A stretch of DNA of 64,000 bases, taken from assembly GCA_023053575.1 (NCBI GenBank), contig JAKZAP010000014.1:1178001-1242000 (forward strand), read 5' to 3'. The stretch is from Branchinecta lynchi (Eukaryota; Arthropoda; Branchiopoda; Anostraca; Branchinectidae). The notes beneath the pieces are model-generated. The model was not told where the DNA came from, did no database searches, and was given only the letters and a program-made list of their open reading frames with translations. Below are positions 21,359 through 33,034 of the stretch, in pieces. A program made the position numbers and the translations under genes. The stretch's first letter is position 1, and each line of letters begins with the position of its first letter.

Positions 21359-21777
21359 AGGCGTATTCTCGCCGTTCCTAGAGGACTCCTCGGGGAATCG
21401 AAATGAACGGCGAGAATATGGAGACACTCAACGAGGACTCCGCGTATGGAAAACAACGAGAACACGGGGATTACTTCTAAAATGGATCTTGTTTGACAAA
21501 AATATGCAATTGACGAAATTAGTCTGGATCCACTTTATTTTGGTTTTGTTTCTTGTGATTGTTTTCAATTAATTTGGCATTGCAGTGATTGCACCTACAC
21601 CAGCAAAAATTGATTCCCCTCCAATCTGAAAGGAAGTCGTTTTTGACGATGGTGATGAATAACCGGAGCATTCCCCGTCTGTGGGGACTCGCGAAAACAC
21701 GGGGAGGGAGTCCCCAGGACAAACAAAACGCAGGGACTCCTAAAGTGGAGTCCTCGGGGAACGGCGAGAATACGCTT
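21359..21777. mobile_element. Family I MITE copy 2 (inverted)
   Basis: It starts AGGCGTATTCTCGCCGTTCC and ends GGGAACGGCGAGAATACGCT. The interior is the reverse complement of copy 1 (GGGAGGGAGTCCCCAGGACA, CACCAGCAAAAATTGATTCC). The flanks ATA and CTA are not identical. Confidence 0.7.
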
Positions 21778-23032
21778 CTAGTGATATAATCACCGGTCCA
21801 GCTGACGCTGCTGGGAGACTGATTTGTAGTTTTTCACAGAGATGAGGTACCTTGGGGATCCGACCGACCTGAGCAGCAGCCTGCGAGATCTCGGAGGACT
21901 GTGATTCTAACACTAACTATGTATCTGTGGAGATGCGCTACTTCCTTTTCCATATCTTTTGCCTGTTTTAACATTCTTCCGGTATGGCTATAGCCTTTAT
22001 ACGCTGTTTACAGGTCAGCTTTTTTGCCGCTTTTGTGTGGCGCTTCTTGTTGTCTCTTTAATGCTCTATGACGATGAATTTTACTGTTGCCATTAGCGGA
22101 ACTTTTGAATTTGGCTTCGCGCATGAGTTCAGCATTGTCATTGCAAAGCTATGAGTAAGTATTTCTTTTCAGATGTGGTCAGACCTATTCTTGTCGGATT
22201 TGCTTGAGAATATACAATATAGAGCATAGGTAGTTACATCACGAAGCTCCGGAAGTCCCATACATTCAACTTCTAACCTAGAAAGTAATTTAAATTAGAT
22301 ACCCTTTCATGCTGCCGACTTCAACTATGCATGAAATTTAGTAGATCTATAATCCCAAACGTATTTCACTGCGATACCCTCCTCCCTAATTTTTTCCTCT
22401 CTCCGAAATTTCTTCCTTGTCAAGCTGCAGAGCCAGCAGAGCCTGTCCCTTGTTTAGTGTTTAGAGCTGGTGGTACTGTGGTAGCTTTGGGCAAGAACAA
22501 GGTATGCTCAGAGTGTCATCCCCTCGTTTGTTCGTTATACAACTCGGAGCTCATTTGATCATCAGTTTTATATTATTTGTATTTTATTATTCATAGTCTG
22601 TTATGTTATTGACCATATTTATGACAAGACGTCTGTAGAAATCTCAAAAGTTGTAGATACATGTAGATGTTGTTGTTGTTTGTAGGTTGACGTTTATAGA
22701 GCTTCAGCTCATACACGCTCGTACCACTGGTTATGCGTGCTCTTATGCAAGTATTGTATAATACTTTAGTCCTTCAAACATATACAAGTCAAAGAAATAT
22801 TGAGCCAAACGGGCTTCGTCAATACTGTAAAGGGGTTAGGGGGTCTTTCTCAAGACGTTGTCTGAATCTGGGTATGCGTTCCTCACTGATATTCTTCCTT
22901 TTCTCACTATTTTCCACTTCCAGGGTCAATCATGAATCTAAAATTACATAAATCACTCATTAATTACACTCTCTGGGGTCGTCCTAAAATTACTATGAAA
23001 TACTATTTACAATCCAAAATTAACCTCTTATC
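21778..23032. other. Unassigned intergenic sequence
   Basis: The LEO1 promoter and first exon could be in this region or further left, but I could not identify them. A stretch at 22431-22500 with AG and GT borders has no recognisable product. Confidence 0.35.
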
Positions 23033-23323
23033 TTACAGACAGGTATATAACTTCGTACTTCTTACAAAATTTCCCAAATATATCATAGACAATTTCCTCG
23101 CCCATGCCGGGGCACTTGAATGACCAAGGATAGACCTCACAGAAAAAGCACCAAATTTACGTATCACATTTTCGTTTAATTTGGCTCTTTGGGCATCATA
23201 CTTTTTGCAAGCTAGCAGTATGTGCCTCACATCACATGTTATAAAGTAATGTTTTGATGCAAAAACAACCCATCCGCTTGTTTGAGAGTTGGGTAGTATG
23301 GCATGGTGGGTAGTATAACACAC
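23033..23323 (-). mobile_element. Possible LINE C-terminal fragment
   Basis: The 96-codon - strand frame contains TCDVRHILLACKKYDAQRAK and LGNFVRSTKLYTCL. These resemble the cysteine/histidine-containing tail that follows reverse transcriptase or RNase H in some non-LTR elements (a VxHxLLxC pattern). No RT motif accompanies it, so this is only a suggestion. Confidence 0.35.
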
Positions 23324-23832
23324 TCTCTGAACTATTGGTTCTATTGGTTTTATTCATCTGTGCTCGCGGTAGCTAAGAGACATCTAGTATAAGAAGGCAA
23401 CTCGACTCACTCCGAACTAATGCTAAAAGACATATTCTTTTTTACCCTCAAGGTAAGTTTTTTGTCTTGATATGAACTCCCATGTGGGTAAGGTGCTATA
23501 ACATTGTATAACCATATCTTGCAGGGACCTAGGTAAGGTATTTAATTATCATAAGCTGTTGAGAAACTGCTGGATGTTCACACAGTTTATGAGGAACTGC
23601 AGTTCCAATAAAAAATGGGGGAGTCGGGAAGTATGATACACTTTTTGTTGGCTTGTATGACACATGTAATAGTACCCGACTGACGTTTTGACATGTAGGG
23701 TTTCTATAGTATCGGAAAGGCTCTGGTATTTCTTCAGTAATATAAGTATTGAGACTCATAATATCGAATAAAAATGTACAAAATCTTAATTTTTGGGTTC
23801 AGTCACCGTGGGGTGGAGGGGTGGAGATCGCC

Positions 23833-23867
23833 TTGGAACCATGAGGAACCATTCCTCATGGTTCCAA
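23833..23867. repeat. Perfect 16-base inverted repeat
   Basis: The left arm TTGGAACCATGAGGAA and the right arm TTCCTCATGGTTCCAA are separated by only CCA. It can form a strong hairpin. No larger element boundary is evident. Confidence 0.85.
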
Positions 23868-23932
23868 TTTTTATTTTTTTTTTTAATGAAAGTCTTGAGT
23901 GAAATATAATAAGAAAATGCACAGATGAAAGC

Positions 23933-24908
23933 TTTTTGGGATCCCAAAACGTAAGTGAGGAATACCTATGACATCGCAAAAGTTATCCGTCCATCCGTCT
24001 TTCAGCACAGCAACTCTCAAAGGGAATGAGATATTTTGATGAAACTTGGTGTGAGGATTCTTTCGGTCAAGGTTAAGGTCAGTTTCGTAGATGGGCTTTG
24101 TAGCCCTATATTTAGGGGTGGGGGTTTAATTTAAGGTGCAAGCAAAATATTTTTAAATAGCTAATGTGACAATCGATTATGGGGTAAGAAGACATGCTGA
24201 ACACGATGGTGGAAACCATTTTCTCGCCGTACACGTAGTTCACCCAGAATCCGGCCAAAACCGGAAAGTTTGTTAAAAGTAAAAGTTTTATTTGAAGTTG
24301 ATTAGATGTTCGATTTAGAGGTAAGAAGACATGCTGTCACTTATGCGAAAACGATTTTCTACCTGGACATGTAGTTCGCCGGAATCCGGCCAAAACCGGA
24401 AAATTGGTAAAAGTTAAAGTTTTATATGTAGTTGATTAGATATCCGATTTAGGGGTAAGTAAAGATGCTGATAGTCATTTTTTACTTGGACCTATAGTTC
24501 GCCCGGAATCCATCTGGAACCGGAAAATTTGTTATAAGTTAAATTTGAATTTGAAGTTGATGTTTGATATAGTGGAAAGAAGATACGCTGAGTTCGTTTT
24601 CAGCTTTCTTTTTTTTTGCCGGACAGGTAGCTCCGTAATTCGGCCGAAACCGGGAAATTGGCAGAAGTAAGGCAGGAAGTTTTCGTCAAAACAGATATGA
24701 CTTGTAGGGGTTAAACACACACATGCTGAATCCATATATGAACTTTGTTTTCTCAGATGATTAGCTTTTTAGCCTTAATCTGTTTCTGAATTTTAATAGT
24801 AAAAATGTTCAAGGATTCTGGCGAAGACTAGATCTGGCGAAGACAAGACCCAATTGTCTTGATCAAATGTTGAATTTGTGGGATCCCATCGAAACCTTTG
24901 GTCTTGTT
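23933..24908 (+). repeat. Family C repeat, copy 8 (+)
   Basis: It starts TTTTTGGGATCCCAAAACGT and ends CCATCGAAACCTTTGGTCTT plus GTT. Monomers with AATCCGGCCAAAACCGGAAA recur. It contains the 3' hairpin CAAGACCCAATTGTCTTG common to several copies. Confidence 0.75.
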
Positions 24909-26074
24909 CATACTGAACCCACGGTGTGTCATACTACCCTCCACCAGTGGGTAGTATGACACAGTGACATTGTCCAGAAGTAAGCCTACTATTGAAAAAC
25001 TGAGAAAGAAAAATGTCAAATAATTCCCAAAGATTCTATGGGGAGCCCAGTACGTGCCGCCACAAATTTGTCAACATGCTTAAAAAAATATGTCATACTA
25101 CTAACTTTCCTCTATACTGAATTGAATTGAGTTGAGTGCCAAAAAGCCAGGTCCTTTTTCTCTTTTCATTATATTTAGCTGAAGAATCATAGCAGTTAAG
25201 CAGTGTGCAGAACGTAGTCTACTGAGGTAGGTTGCCCAAAGATTTGAGTTCAGTAAAAATCAGAAGAAATAAGTTATATTACTGTCCAGTTTTAAAAATT
25301 TGTACTAGATCCTGGAAAGGGATTCCCAATCAAATAATGAAAGCATTCCTGATTCGGGACAGATTTGGGAATGGAGTGACAATTAGAAAAAGGATAGGTT
25401 TTGCAGTGGTCCTGGATTCTGCCTGGATTTGGCTAAATAGGTAACTGGGAAAGTGCCTACCACTCAGGAAGCAGCAGCCTTGCAGAATAATGGAGTGTAG
25501 AGCCCATAATAGTGGGCAGTCTTTATTGTGTACTAGACAGAAAATCCTGAAAAGAAAGCAATAAGAAACACATAAACAAGGCTAAAATAGTAGAAAGAAC
25601 TGATATAAGAGAATAGGGTCAATTCCAACATTTTGTGTTGAGAAATGTTCTAGGTTATGGTACGCTTAAAAATTGGTATGTTATTATCCATTTGCATGGT
25701 AAACTTGATTAAAAAAACAGAGCTTGTGAGAGGTTATGTTTGATAGGAATCAAGGCTTGTGTTAAAGTATCTCATAATTCTTCTGAAAACATAACATAAA
25801 TGGTTCAGGAGCTCTTTTTCTGATTGCTTTAAACATAATTTGTTTTACTGTATTTTTTGCAGGATTCAACCTGCATTTATAAATCAAGTTCTACTAAAAA
25901 TGGTTGTGGACTGTGGTGAAACTGGAGGCTGCAGATATCCCATATAGCTTTATTCTGAAGGATTTAGACTTGCTTCCATTCCGACTTGTAGTTTAAAGCC
26001 CAAATGCTTGGGTCAACGTGACTCAGATCTTAATAGACTAGGATTTTAAATCACCTCTTTCCTTTAATTATTAG
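24909..26074. other. Sequence upstream of the first recognised LEO1 exon
   Basis: There is no clear exon. Small repeats of GTAGTATGACACA occur near 24950 and in related form near 23290-23320. The intron ends with the pyrimidine-rich acceptor CCTTTAATTATTAG at 26074. Confidence 0.4.
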
Positions 26075-26235
26075 GTGATTCTGAGGCAAGCAATGCATCT
26101 TCACAGAGTGGTTCAGGCTCAGACCGGAGCAGGAGTCCTAGTCCTGCAGCAAATTCTGTGAAAAGTGGGTCTAAAAGTCCAGCTGCTTCAGTTGCTTCCC
26201 CTGGAAGTGTCCGAAGTGGATCAGCTGCTTCAAGT
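26075..26235 (+). CDS. LEO1: LEO1 exon: Ser/Gly/Pro-rich N-terminal segment
   Basis: The acceptor TTATTAG ends at 26074 and the donor GTAAGT starts at 26236. The first two bases (GT) complete a codon begun upstream. It then reads DSEASNASSQSGSGSDRSRS and PAASVASPGSVRSGSAASS. The low-complexity serine content with SP dipeptides and acidic SD steps fits the LEO1 N-terminal region, which is poorly conserved. The assignment depends on the phase match to the exon at 27967 and on similar composition. Confidence 0.75.
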
Positions 26236-27966
26236 GTAAGTTTTATGTTCGTTGGCTAATATTTTATTTAGTGTTTTTTAACAACTGCAACCACCGGATG
26301 TGACGATACTTAAAGCTTCACTAAATACGGTGTGAAACAGAAATTTGGTTACAAATCATCTTTTCACTTGAACAGCTTTGTAAGCCCGATGCAAATGCTT
26401 AGCGATTGCTCCCCTATTCCTGGATAACAATTTTGTATTAGTGGGAAAGATCTTTCAGCCTTGTGGTAGGTGTGCGTAGTTTCAAATACTTTTTAGCAAC
26501 AACAGCATCAAATTGGCTGCTGTCAGTAAACAAACCTGGTAGGGTTCTGGTCCGGAAACTTTGCTTCGTTAACAGGTATATACAGTAGAGGTATACTTCT
26601 TTGAATTCTTTGCATGTGTTTTGGCCTCTAAAACAGTAAAATAGAAACAATAAATTGAGAATAAGCAAAGAGAGAAGTGTTTCAGTTTCCTTTTGTCACA
26701 CATGATGAAATCAGACTATTATTTTCATTAGTAATTATTTTTTTTTCATTTTTTTTTCTGTTAGGATGCCTCATTATGGTCATGCAAGTAATGCAAAATT
26801 GTTGTATCTTTGGACGCTGTGACCTGGCCATAGGAGAGTGCAAAATTAGCTAAGCAAAAATTAGTTTTTTTTTTTGTATGTTTGTTATTTATATGACAGA
26901 AACTGAATATTAGCTATGCTATGATACTTTCGAAATATACCGATCTCTCCCAGTCTCTCTCCTATCTCTGTGCGTTAATTGATGGATTTTGATGGATTTT
27001 GTCCGCAAATAGAAAGTTATAACTTTGTGGAACATAACTTTTAACTGTGCGTTAACCTCTGTTAGAAATGACGGATTTTGTCCGTAAATAGAAAGATTGT
27101 TATTAATTTAACAACAACCGCTAGAGACTAGAGAGTATGTTTGTTATTAATTTAACATGAACTTCTAAAAATATAATAAAACAAGAATGCCATAATCAGA
27201 GGCGTTACTAGCCAAAATGTTTGGGGGGGGGGGGGGGGTATTTACCGAATGGATGGTCATTTTTACCGACTGTTTTTGAAGTTAAAAACGACTTTTATTG
27301 ACAAAAACGACTGTGCTGACGAAAAATCGGCTGATTTTTAGAAAAACTACTAATTTTAAGAAAAAATCATCGGTTATTTTTACGATAAGCCTTCTGTTAA
27401 AAAAAAGAAATCGACTGTTTCCAAGAAAAAAAATCGACTCTTTTTACGAAAAATTGCGGCTCTTCGCACCGACTCAGCTATTTTTTTACCGACTGGCCGA
27501 TAACATTCGGGGGGGGGGGGGGGTCCCATTATGATAATCTGAAGATTATCATAATAGCTACTGTTGAACATTATTATAATAATAATAATAATAATAATTT
27601 ATTTCTTACCCACAAATTCCAGAGGAAAAACAAGTGGAGTACAATAAAGAAAAAGAAAGGAAGAAAATACTAAAATAACTATACATACAAAAACACTAGC
27701 ACATAAACAGGGGGGTAAGGGGGTGGTGTGGTGAAAACGAGAGTATGCTGAACCCGACAGCTTCCTGTGTAGCATTAGTAATTTCTCTGAAATATCTGGA
27801 ACACCGTACTTACGAATAATTACTCTATTCCGATGCCAAGGGGGGAGGTAAAGAAGGAATTTACAGTAGCGCAAATAACTTTTTCGGAGAGAAAGAAGGT
27901 CTTTCTTTTTAAGAAGAGGATAAAGTCCAGAAACAGATGCGCTTCTGCATTGCCTTTATTTTTCAG
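26236..27966. other. LEO1 intron with simple repeats and a 27.2-27.6 kb low-complexity block
   Basis: Two poly-G tracts (27223-27238 and 27509-27523) bracket degenerate copies of a motif like AAAATCGACTNTTTTTACGA. Directly after the second tract is a perfect 13-base inverted repeat, ATTATGATAATCT-GA-AGATTATCATAAT (27528-27555), and then an (ATA)n run. No coding signal is visible. Confidence 0.5.
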
Positions 27967-28243
27967 AGACATTCTCGGAAGAGCAATCGAAGTGGCTCCC
28001 CTGCCAGCCACAAAAGCAGAAGTGGTTCAAGGGACAATGGGAGTCATAAATCAGGGAGCCCCTCTTCCCCAAAGAGTGGGAGTGTATCTCCAGGCTCGGT
28101 TAGGAGCCGAAGTGGAAGTCCGGCAGCCAAAGAAGCAGGAACACCTGCATCAAGGAGAAGTGGTAGCGCAGCTTCAGAGGGAAGTGCGCCTGCCTCGCCA
28201 GCACGAAGTGTGAGCAGGTCCAAAGCTGGAAGCGCAAGTCCAG
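27967..28243 (+). CDS. LEO1: LEO1 exon: Ser/Arg/Pro-rich segment
   Basis: The acceptor TTTATTTTTCAG ends at 27966 and the donor GTATAG starts at 28244. It reads RHSRKSNRSGSPASHKSRSG onward with many SGSP, SPKSGS and PASRRSGS steps, 92 codons plus one base (phase 1). The overlapping frame at 27833-28213 is a shadow. The serine-proline steps are likely phosphosites, as in the disordered N-terminus of other LEO1 proteins. Confidence 0.8.
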
Positions 28244-28284
28244 GTATAGTGACATTTCTACGCGCATATTCGCTATAAAGGGGT

Positions 28285-28545
28285 TTCGTACTAAGAACGT
28301 AAGAGTCTTGCGAAGCGCTCGCGTATGGCGGTGTTGCGTTGGGAGTGCGTTGGTTCTTTCACACTGAGGGAGCTCATGTATGTATTGTACATGGAAGGCC
28401 CAATGGGCCATCGTACAAACAAATTATGCAAATCAAATACTAACTACATATTCAACACACTTTCTGAAGACAAAACAAAGAGAAATAAATAAATAATTAA
28501 AACACTTTGAAAGAACACAGACCTGTCTCTCAGTCCCACCTGAAC
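28285..28545 (-). mobile_element. Retrotransposon 3'-end fragment, duplicated at 29920-30370
   Basis: Blocks such as TTGTACATGGAAGGCCCAAT, GGGCCATCGTACAAA and ACTAACTACATATTCAACAC recur almost identically at 30185-30370, where they adjoin a LINE C-terminal reading frame. This copy carries only the untranslated part. Confidence 0.55.
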
Positions 28546-28558
28546 AAACACTGCCATG

Positions 28559-29755
28559 TTTTTATGGCACTTGCCATATACCGATCACTTTTCGGTCGGT
28601 CGGTCGGTCCACTCATCTCGAGTTAGGGCACTTCCAGATGTGCTAGGAGGATGAAACTTGGTAGGCGTATTAGGGACCCCACCAAACTGACCTGGAAATC
28701 ATCATTTCCGGATCCGACCGCCGCGGGGGGAGTGGAGGGAGGGGGAATCCGGAATATTCGTGTATGTATAACTTTTAAACGTGGAACCGGATCTTAATGA
28801 AATTTGGAAAGACTTCCTGTCGAAGATGTCACACTTCAAGTCCGGAATGGATCCGGATACTTTGGGGGGATTAGGAAGAGGGGGCCGGAAATCGGGTGAC
28901 ATGTTCAGAGTGGACGGATCCGGATGAAACTTGGTGAGAAGAGCAAGAACAAGCCCTAGATACAGAGTTGACAAGAACGGAGAGGATCCGAGCACTGTGG
29001 GGGGAGTTGGAGGGAGGGTTCCGGAATTCCGGTGATTCCGAGGTAAGCAGTTGCTTACTCATGTACTAGGACGATGAAACTTGGCAGGCATATCCGGTAC
29101 CCGGCCAAAATAACTTGGAAGTAGTCACTTCCCCCTTCCGACCACCTTGGGGGGAGTGGAGGGAGAGGGAATCCGGAATATTGACGTATTTATAACTTTT
29201 AAAGGGGGAATCGGATGTTAATGAAACTTGATATTTGGAAAGACCTCGTGTCTCAGATGGCACATTTCAAGTCCGGAACGGATCCGGTGACTTTGTGGGA
29301 GTTGGAGGGGGGAACCGGAAATCGTGTGACTTGTTTAGCGTGGACGGATCGGGATGAAATTTGGTGGGAGAACAAACACAAGCCCTAAAATCATAGTTGA
29401 CAAGACCAAACCGGATCCGAGCACTGTGGGGGGAGTTGGAGGGAGGGTTCCGGAATTCCGGAGCTAGGACGATAAAACTTGGCAGGCGTATTAGAGACCC
29501 GAACGAAATAGCTTTTCCAACAATCACTTTACCGATCCGAACCTCGTGGGGGGAGTGGAGGGAAGGGGAATCCGAAAAACTTGATATTTGGAAAGATATC
29601 CTGTCACAGATGTCACACTTCAAGTTTGGAACGGAACCGGGTACTTTGGGGGGAGATGGAAGGGGGAGGAACCGGAAATCGGGTGACATGTTCAGAGTGG
29701 ACGGATCGGGATGAAACTTGGTGGGAAGAACAAGCAAAGGTCCTATATATATTAG
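28559..29755. repeat. Family E: three tandem units of about 400 bases
   Basis: The marker CTAGGACGATGAAACTTGGC and close variants occur at about 28643, 29068 and 29464. Each unit also carries GGGGGGAGTGGAGGGA, GGAATCCGGAATATT, ATGTCACACTTCAAGT and GTGACATGTTCAGAGTGGAC. The left edge has a GGTCGGTCGGTCGGTC run. A partial copy lies at 35205-35480. Open frames inside are shadows of the periodicity. Confidence 0.7.
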
Positions 29756-30040
29756 TGACAAAATGCAACGTGACTCCCCATTCCTTTTTCATGAATCTGA
29801 AAGGCCCATAATCGCATGTGCCTCAAGACAGGGCAAATCTTAGCTGATATCACTACCTACTACATATGCTTGCAAGTGCCATATGAGCTTACAGCTCTTG
29901 TTAATAGTAGTAAAGGATCGACCACACACTCCTTCTTGCAAAGCGCTCGCGTAAAGCGGTATTGCGTTGGGACTGCGTCGGTTATTTCACACCGAGCGGG
30001 GTCATTAATATAACTGCAGTAAAAAAGGCTTTCGCCTCTG

Positions 30041-30241
30041 TTAATTTCTCGGGACACTGTGTACACTAAATTCAGTTTCAGCCAGGTGTCGATCCACGCC
30101 TGCTTTAAACTGATTGATATTTTCGGCATTTACGACATTTTCGGGGAGATTATTCCAGTATTCCACTATCCGGTTTTTGAAATTGTAATTTGTATTGTAC
30201 ATGGAAAGTCCAATGGGCCATGATACAAAGAAATTATGCAA
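30041..30241 (-). mobile_element. LINE reverse transcriptase C-terminal fragment
   Basis: On the - strand the frame includes NYNFKNRIVEYWNNLPENVV and NAENINQFKAGVDRHL. The pattern FKNRIVEYWNNLPENVV...FK..VDRHL is the usual end of jockey/CR1-type non-LTR ORF2 proteins. It is 5'-truncated and lies antisense to LEO1 in its intron. Confidence 0.7.
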
Positions 30242-30316
30242 ATCAAATACTAACTACATATTCAACACACTTTCTGAAGACAAAACAAAGAGAAATAACT
30301 ACATAATTAATACACT

Positions 30317-30560
30317 TTAAAAGAACAGAGATCTGTGTCGCAGTCCCACCTGGACAAACACTGCCAGGTTTTTAATAGTAGTAAAGGATCGACCACACAT
30401 CAGACCATTTAACCACTCCTCGTCGCCTGGCTGTCTCTGGAACAGCGCCAAGCTTAAATCATTGACTTCCTGGCAATATGACATGAAGTGGTCCACACTC
30501 TCCTCCGGATCCCCACATATAGGGCACAAATAAAGACCATCTACCGCGTGTGTTCCGTCC
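30317..30560 (-). mobile_element. LINE ORF2 zinc-knuckle tail (-)
   Basis: The frame reads MCPICGDPEESVDHFMSYCQ then EVNDLSLALFQRQPGDEEWL. The CPxCG...HF...C arrangement is the zinc-binding tail found after RT in many non-LTR elements. The same family recurs at 30640-30950, 38140-38530 and 39009-39329. Confidence 0.65.
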
Positions 30561-30639
30561 GCACGGAAGTTGAATTTACGATATAAGATAAAAATAGTAT
30601 AAGATTGTATTTACACTAAGAGCCAAATGCCATGGCAAA

Positions 30640-30950
30640 TACATGATAAATAAACACAAACAAACAAAAATAATGCCTTCTATAGGCACCCATCCCTATG
30701 GGCTAGGGCTACCTTGAGGAACCTCGCCAACTGTGTAATACTGTTTAAAACAACTATTCCCCATGACCGTGCACATCCATTCTTCATCAACCCCTCTTTC
30801 ATTTACTCCAGAAATTTCTAACCTTAGTTCACTCAAATTTTCACATTCACACAACAAATGTTTCAAGTTCTCATCCGTTCTACCACAAATTGGACATGAG
30901 TAGGCATCGGCACTGTTCTGTTTTTTTTCATTCAAACAGGAACAGGCAGA
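30640..30950 (-). mobile_element. LINE ORF2 zinc-knuckle tail with 3' end (-)
   Basis: The frame reads YSCPICGRTDENLKHLLCEC then ENLSELRLEISGVNERGVDE plus EWM. The matching 3' untranslated end includes GAGCCAAATGCCATGGCAAA (+ strand text, about 30620-30640). Its 3' end resembles those at 38150 and 46440. Confidence 0.65.
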
Positions 30951-31934
30951 AACGGGTTACATAAGAACAGAAACAGAAAGAAAACAGGAAACTTGAAGAC
31001 AGGTCCTGTTCTGTTTGAACAGAAATGATGACAGACAAATAGATATGTTTTTTATTAATTGATTTCCCGTATTTTTTTTTTATTTTTTCTAGTACAGTTC
31101 ACCTATAGTTTGCCCTGTATACTAAGAATTATCTTAAGTAGTTCTTCCTTGAACCGCACAGATGCCTTTATTCGAGTTCTTTTCATAGAACAAGAAATAT
31201 CTTGGTCCAGAATTCCAGCTGCCCATACCAATTAATTACACTTTCTCCCGACGGAAAATGAGCCATGGAAGTTTCGTTTGTCTTCTCAAGAAATTTTCGC
31301 ATACCTTTCCACTTGGATTGTTTGTCATAGTGATTGGTAATAAACTAAAGTTTACGGATCATACAAACTCAAAGTTAAGCAAGCTTCACTTCGTGAAAGT
31401 GGTTGGTGATGATGGTCATTTTTTCTGTGAGGGGTGGGTCGCGACTCGCTGCATGTTCAGTCAGAATACCGAATAGCTTTTCCTCGGTGGTTTCTTTTGA
31501 GCATGGTCATACTAGACTGAAAACACGCGGATTTCTAGGCTGAATGAGAGTCTACTATTCTGCGAAAATCCGTGAAACGGAGGTTCACTTTCATCATCAA
31601 GTTGCACAAATCTCAACTTTTCCGTATAGAACTGATGTTGTGCCAAAAATACTTTCATGAAGGTCAGTCGCGAACTACCGATTCTGATCGTTTGTTTCCA
31701 TCATGAACCGGTGCGGATGTTGTGATGTCGCTAAGCTAGTTTCAGCCTTTTTTTTTGAAGTTGAAAGTACTAGTGTTTCGAAATCACATTTGACTTCGCT
31801 GCACAGATATTACGTCATCTGAGCCCTTCTTGCTGGTCACATGTTCGGTTTTAGTGGAAAGTTCATTTATGAACATTCCACTCTTGCGGCCGCGATAGCC
31901 GGTTTTCCGTTCTCGGTTTTCACCGTTTTATTTT
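30951..31934. other. LEO1 intron, CAGAAACA-type low complexity then unassigned
   Basis: An AACAGAAACAG-like minisatellite occupies about 30935-31025 and recurs at 33305-33480. The rest shows no exon. The frame at 31258-31476 has no domain. Confidence 0.4.
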
Positions 31935-32349
31935 AAGTGTATTCTCGCCGTTCCCCCAGGACTGCTCGGGGAATCGAAGGGAACAGCGAGAATAGAGGGA
32001 GTCACTCTACGGGGACTCGCGCCTAGGGAAACAACGAGAACACGGAGATGCTTCTAAAATGGATTTTGTTCGAAAAAAAGAAGGTGCAGTTGACGAAATT
32101 CCTGGATCCACTTTATTTTTGGTTTTGTTTATTCTGATTCGTTCCAGTTAATTTTACATTGCACCAACACCGGCAAAAATTGATTCACCTCCGAATATGA
32201 AAGGGAGTCCTTTTTGATGATGGTGATGATAATCAGAGCATTTTTCCGCCCGTGGGGACTCGGGAGAATAGTGGGAGTGATTCCCCGGGACAAACAAAAA
32301 CGCGGCTACTCCTTAAGCGTACTCCTCAGGGAATGGCGAGAATACACCT
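31935..32349. mobile_element. Family I MITE copy 3, TTT target duplication
   Basis: It starts AAGTGTATTCTCGCCGTTCC and ends GGCGAGAATACACCT, flanked by TTT on both sides (31932-31934 and 32350-32352). It carries the inner markers TGATGATGGTGATGATAATC and CACCGGCAAAAATTGATTCA. It is 415 bases, the same length as copy 1. Confidence 0.75.
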
Positions 32350-33034
32350 TTTGTCATTCTTATCGCGTGAACCATGACAGATGCTAATTTGAAACTTGGT
32401 GTACTTGTGGTACTAGTTGTGCCTTTTGGAGATTCAAGGGCAATTGGTCACAGTTCCTCCAGTGTCTAAAGTTTCCTTTAAAGTTTAACCGAAAAGGGCT
32501 GGGATAGGAAAATCTTGTTACCCATCACTTACTCACTTGAGGTCTTTTTCCGCGACATGATTGTGGGCCACACACTTCTGTTCTGAGTGTTTGTCGCGGA
32601 AACACGATTGTGTGCCACACATTCGAGCCACTAGTTGAAACTCGCGGAAACGCCGTTTTGTCTATTTTTTTGGCGGTAATTGCAAGTATTTGAAAATAAA
32701 AATAAAATTCATGTAAAATATCAATAGATAGAACTCCAGGCTTATTTTCCTTACCGTGTGATTTGTGGTACCTCTATGCGCTTGTATTTTTGTTGTACGC
32801 CTTACGAGAAAGATTTATGATTTTTTTTTTCGGCACTAAACAATCTTTTGCAATCTCACCACTGAATTATTTGGATTCTGCAAAGAGGATTTTTTATTTT
32901 CCACTATCTGCTCTAGTTATGACGTTCAGAATGTGTGCGGCAATCCCCACAAGCCAAATTCTACTATGACGCGGGAAATTTTAATCTTAACACAAACGCG
33001 TCTTTTCACCTTGTCAAAATGACAGGTTCGTTTT
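32350..33034. other. LEO1 intron, no recognised feature
   Basis: It includes a short duplicated motif around a Tn-like TGTTTCCGCGA sequence (GTGTTTGTCGCGGAAACACG near 32590 and CTCGCGGAAACGCC near 32642). No exon is visible. Confidence 0.35.

Noticed and set aside
22431..22500. Possible first LEO1 exon or unknown exon with AG/GT borders
   Set aside because: No start codon in the right phase and no LEO1-like sequence.
27833..28213. 126-codon + strand ORF overlapping the LEO1 exon
   Set aside because: It is an alternative frame of the Ser/Arg-rich LEO1 exon. The frame that continues across splice sites and matches LEO1 composition is the other one.
29267..29761. 164-codon - strand ORF
   Set aside because: It lies wholly within the family E tandem units and repeats the same words with the 400-base period. 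It has no domain.
31361..31480. KLHFVKVV peptide resembling the LEO1 motif LHFVKLP
   Set aside because: Chance match. There are no flanking LEO1 residues or splice sites, and the true exon is at 44121.
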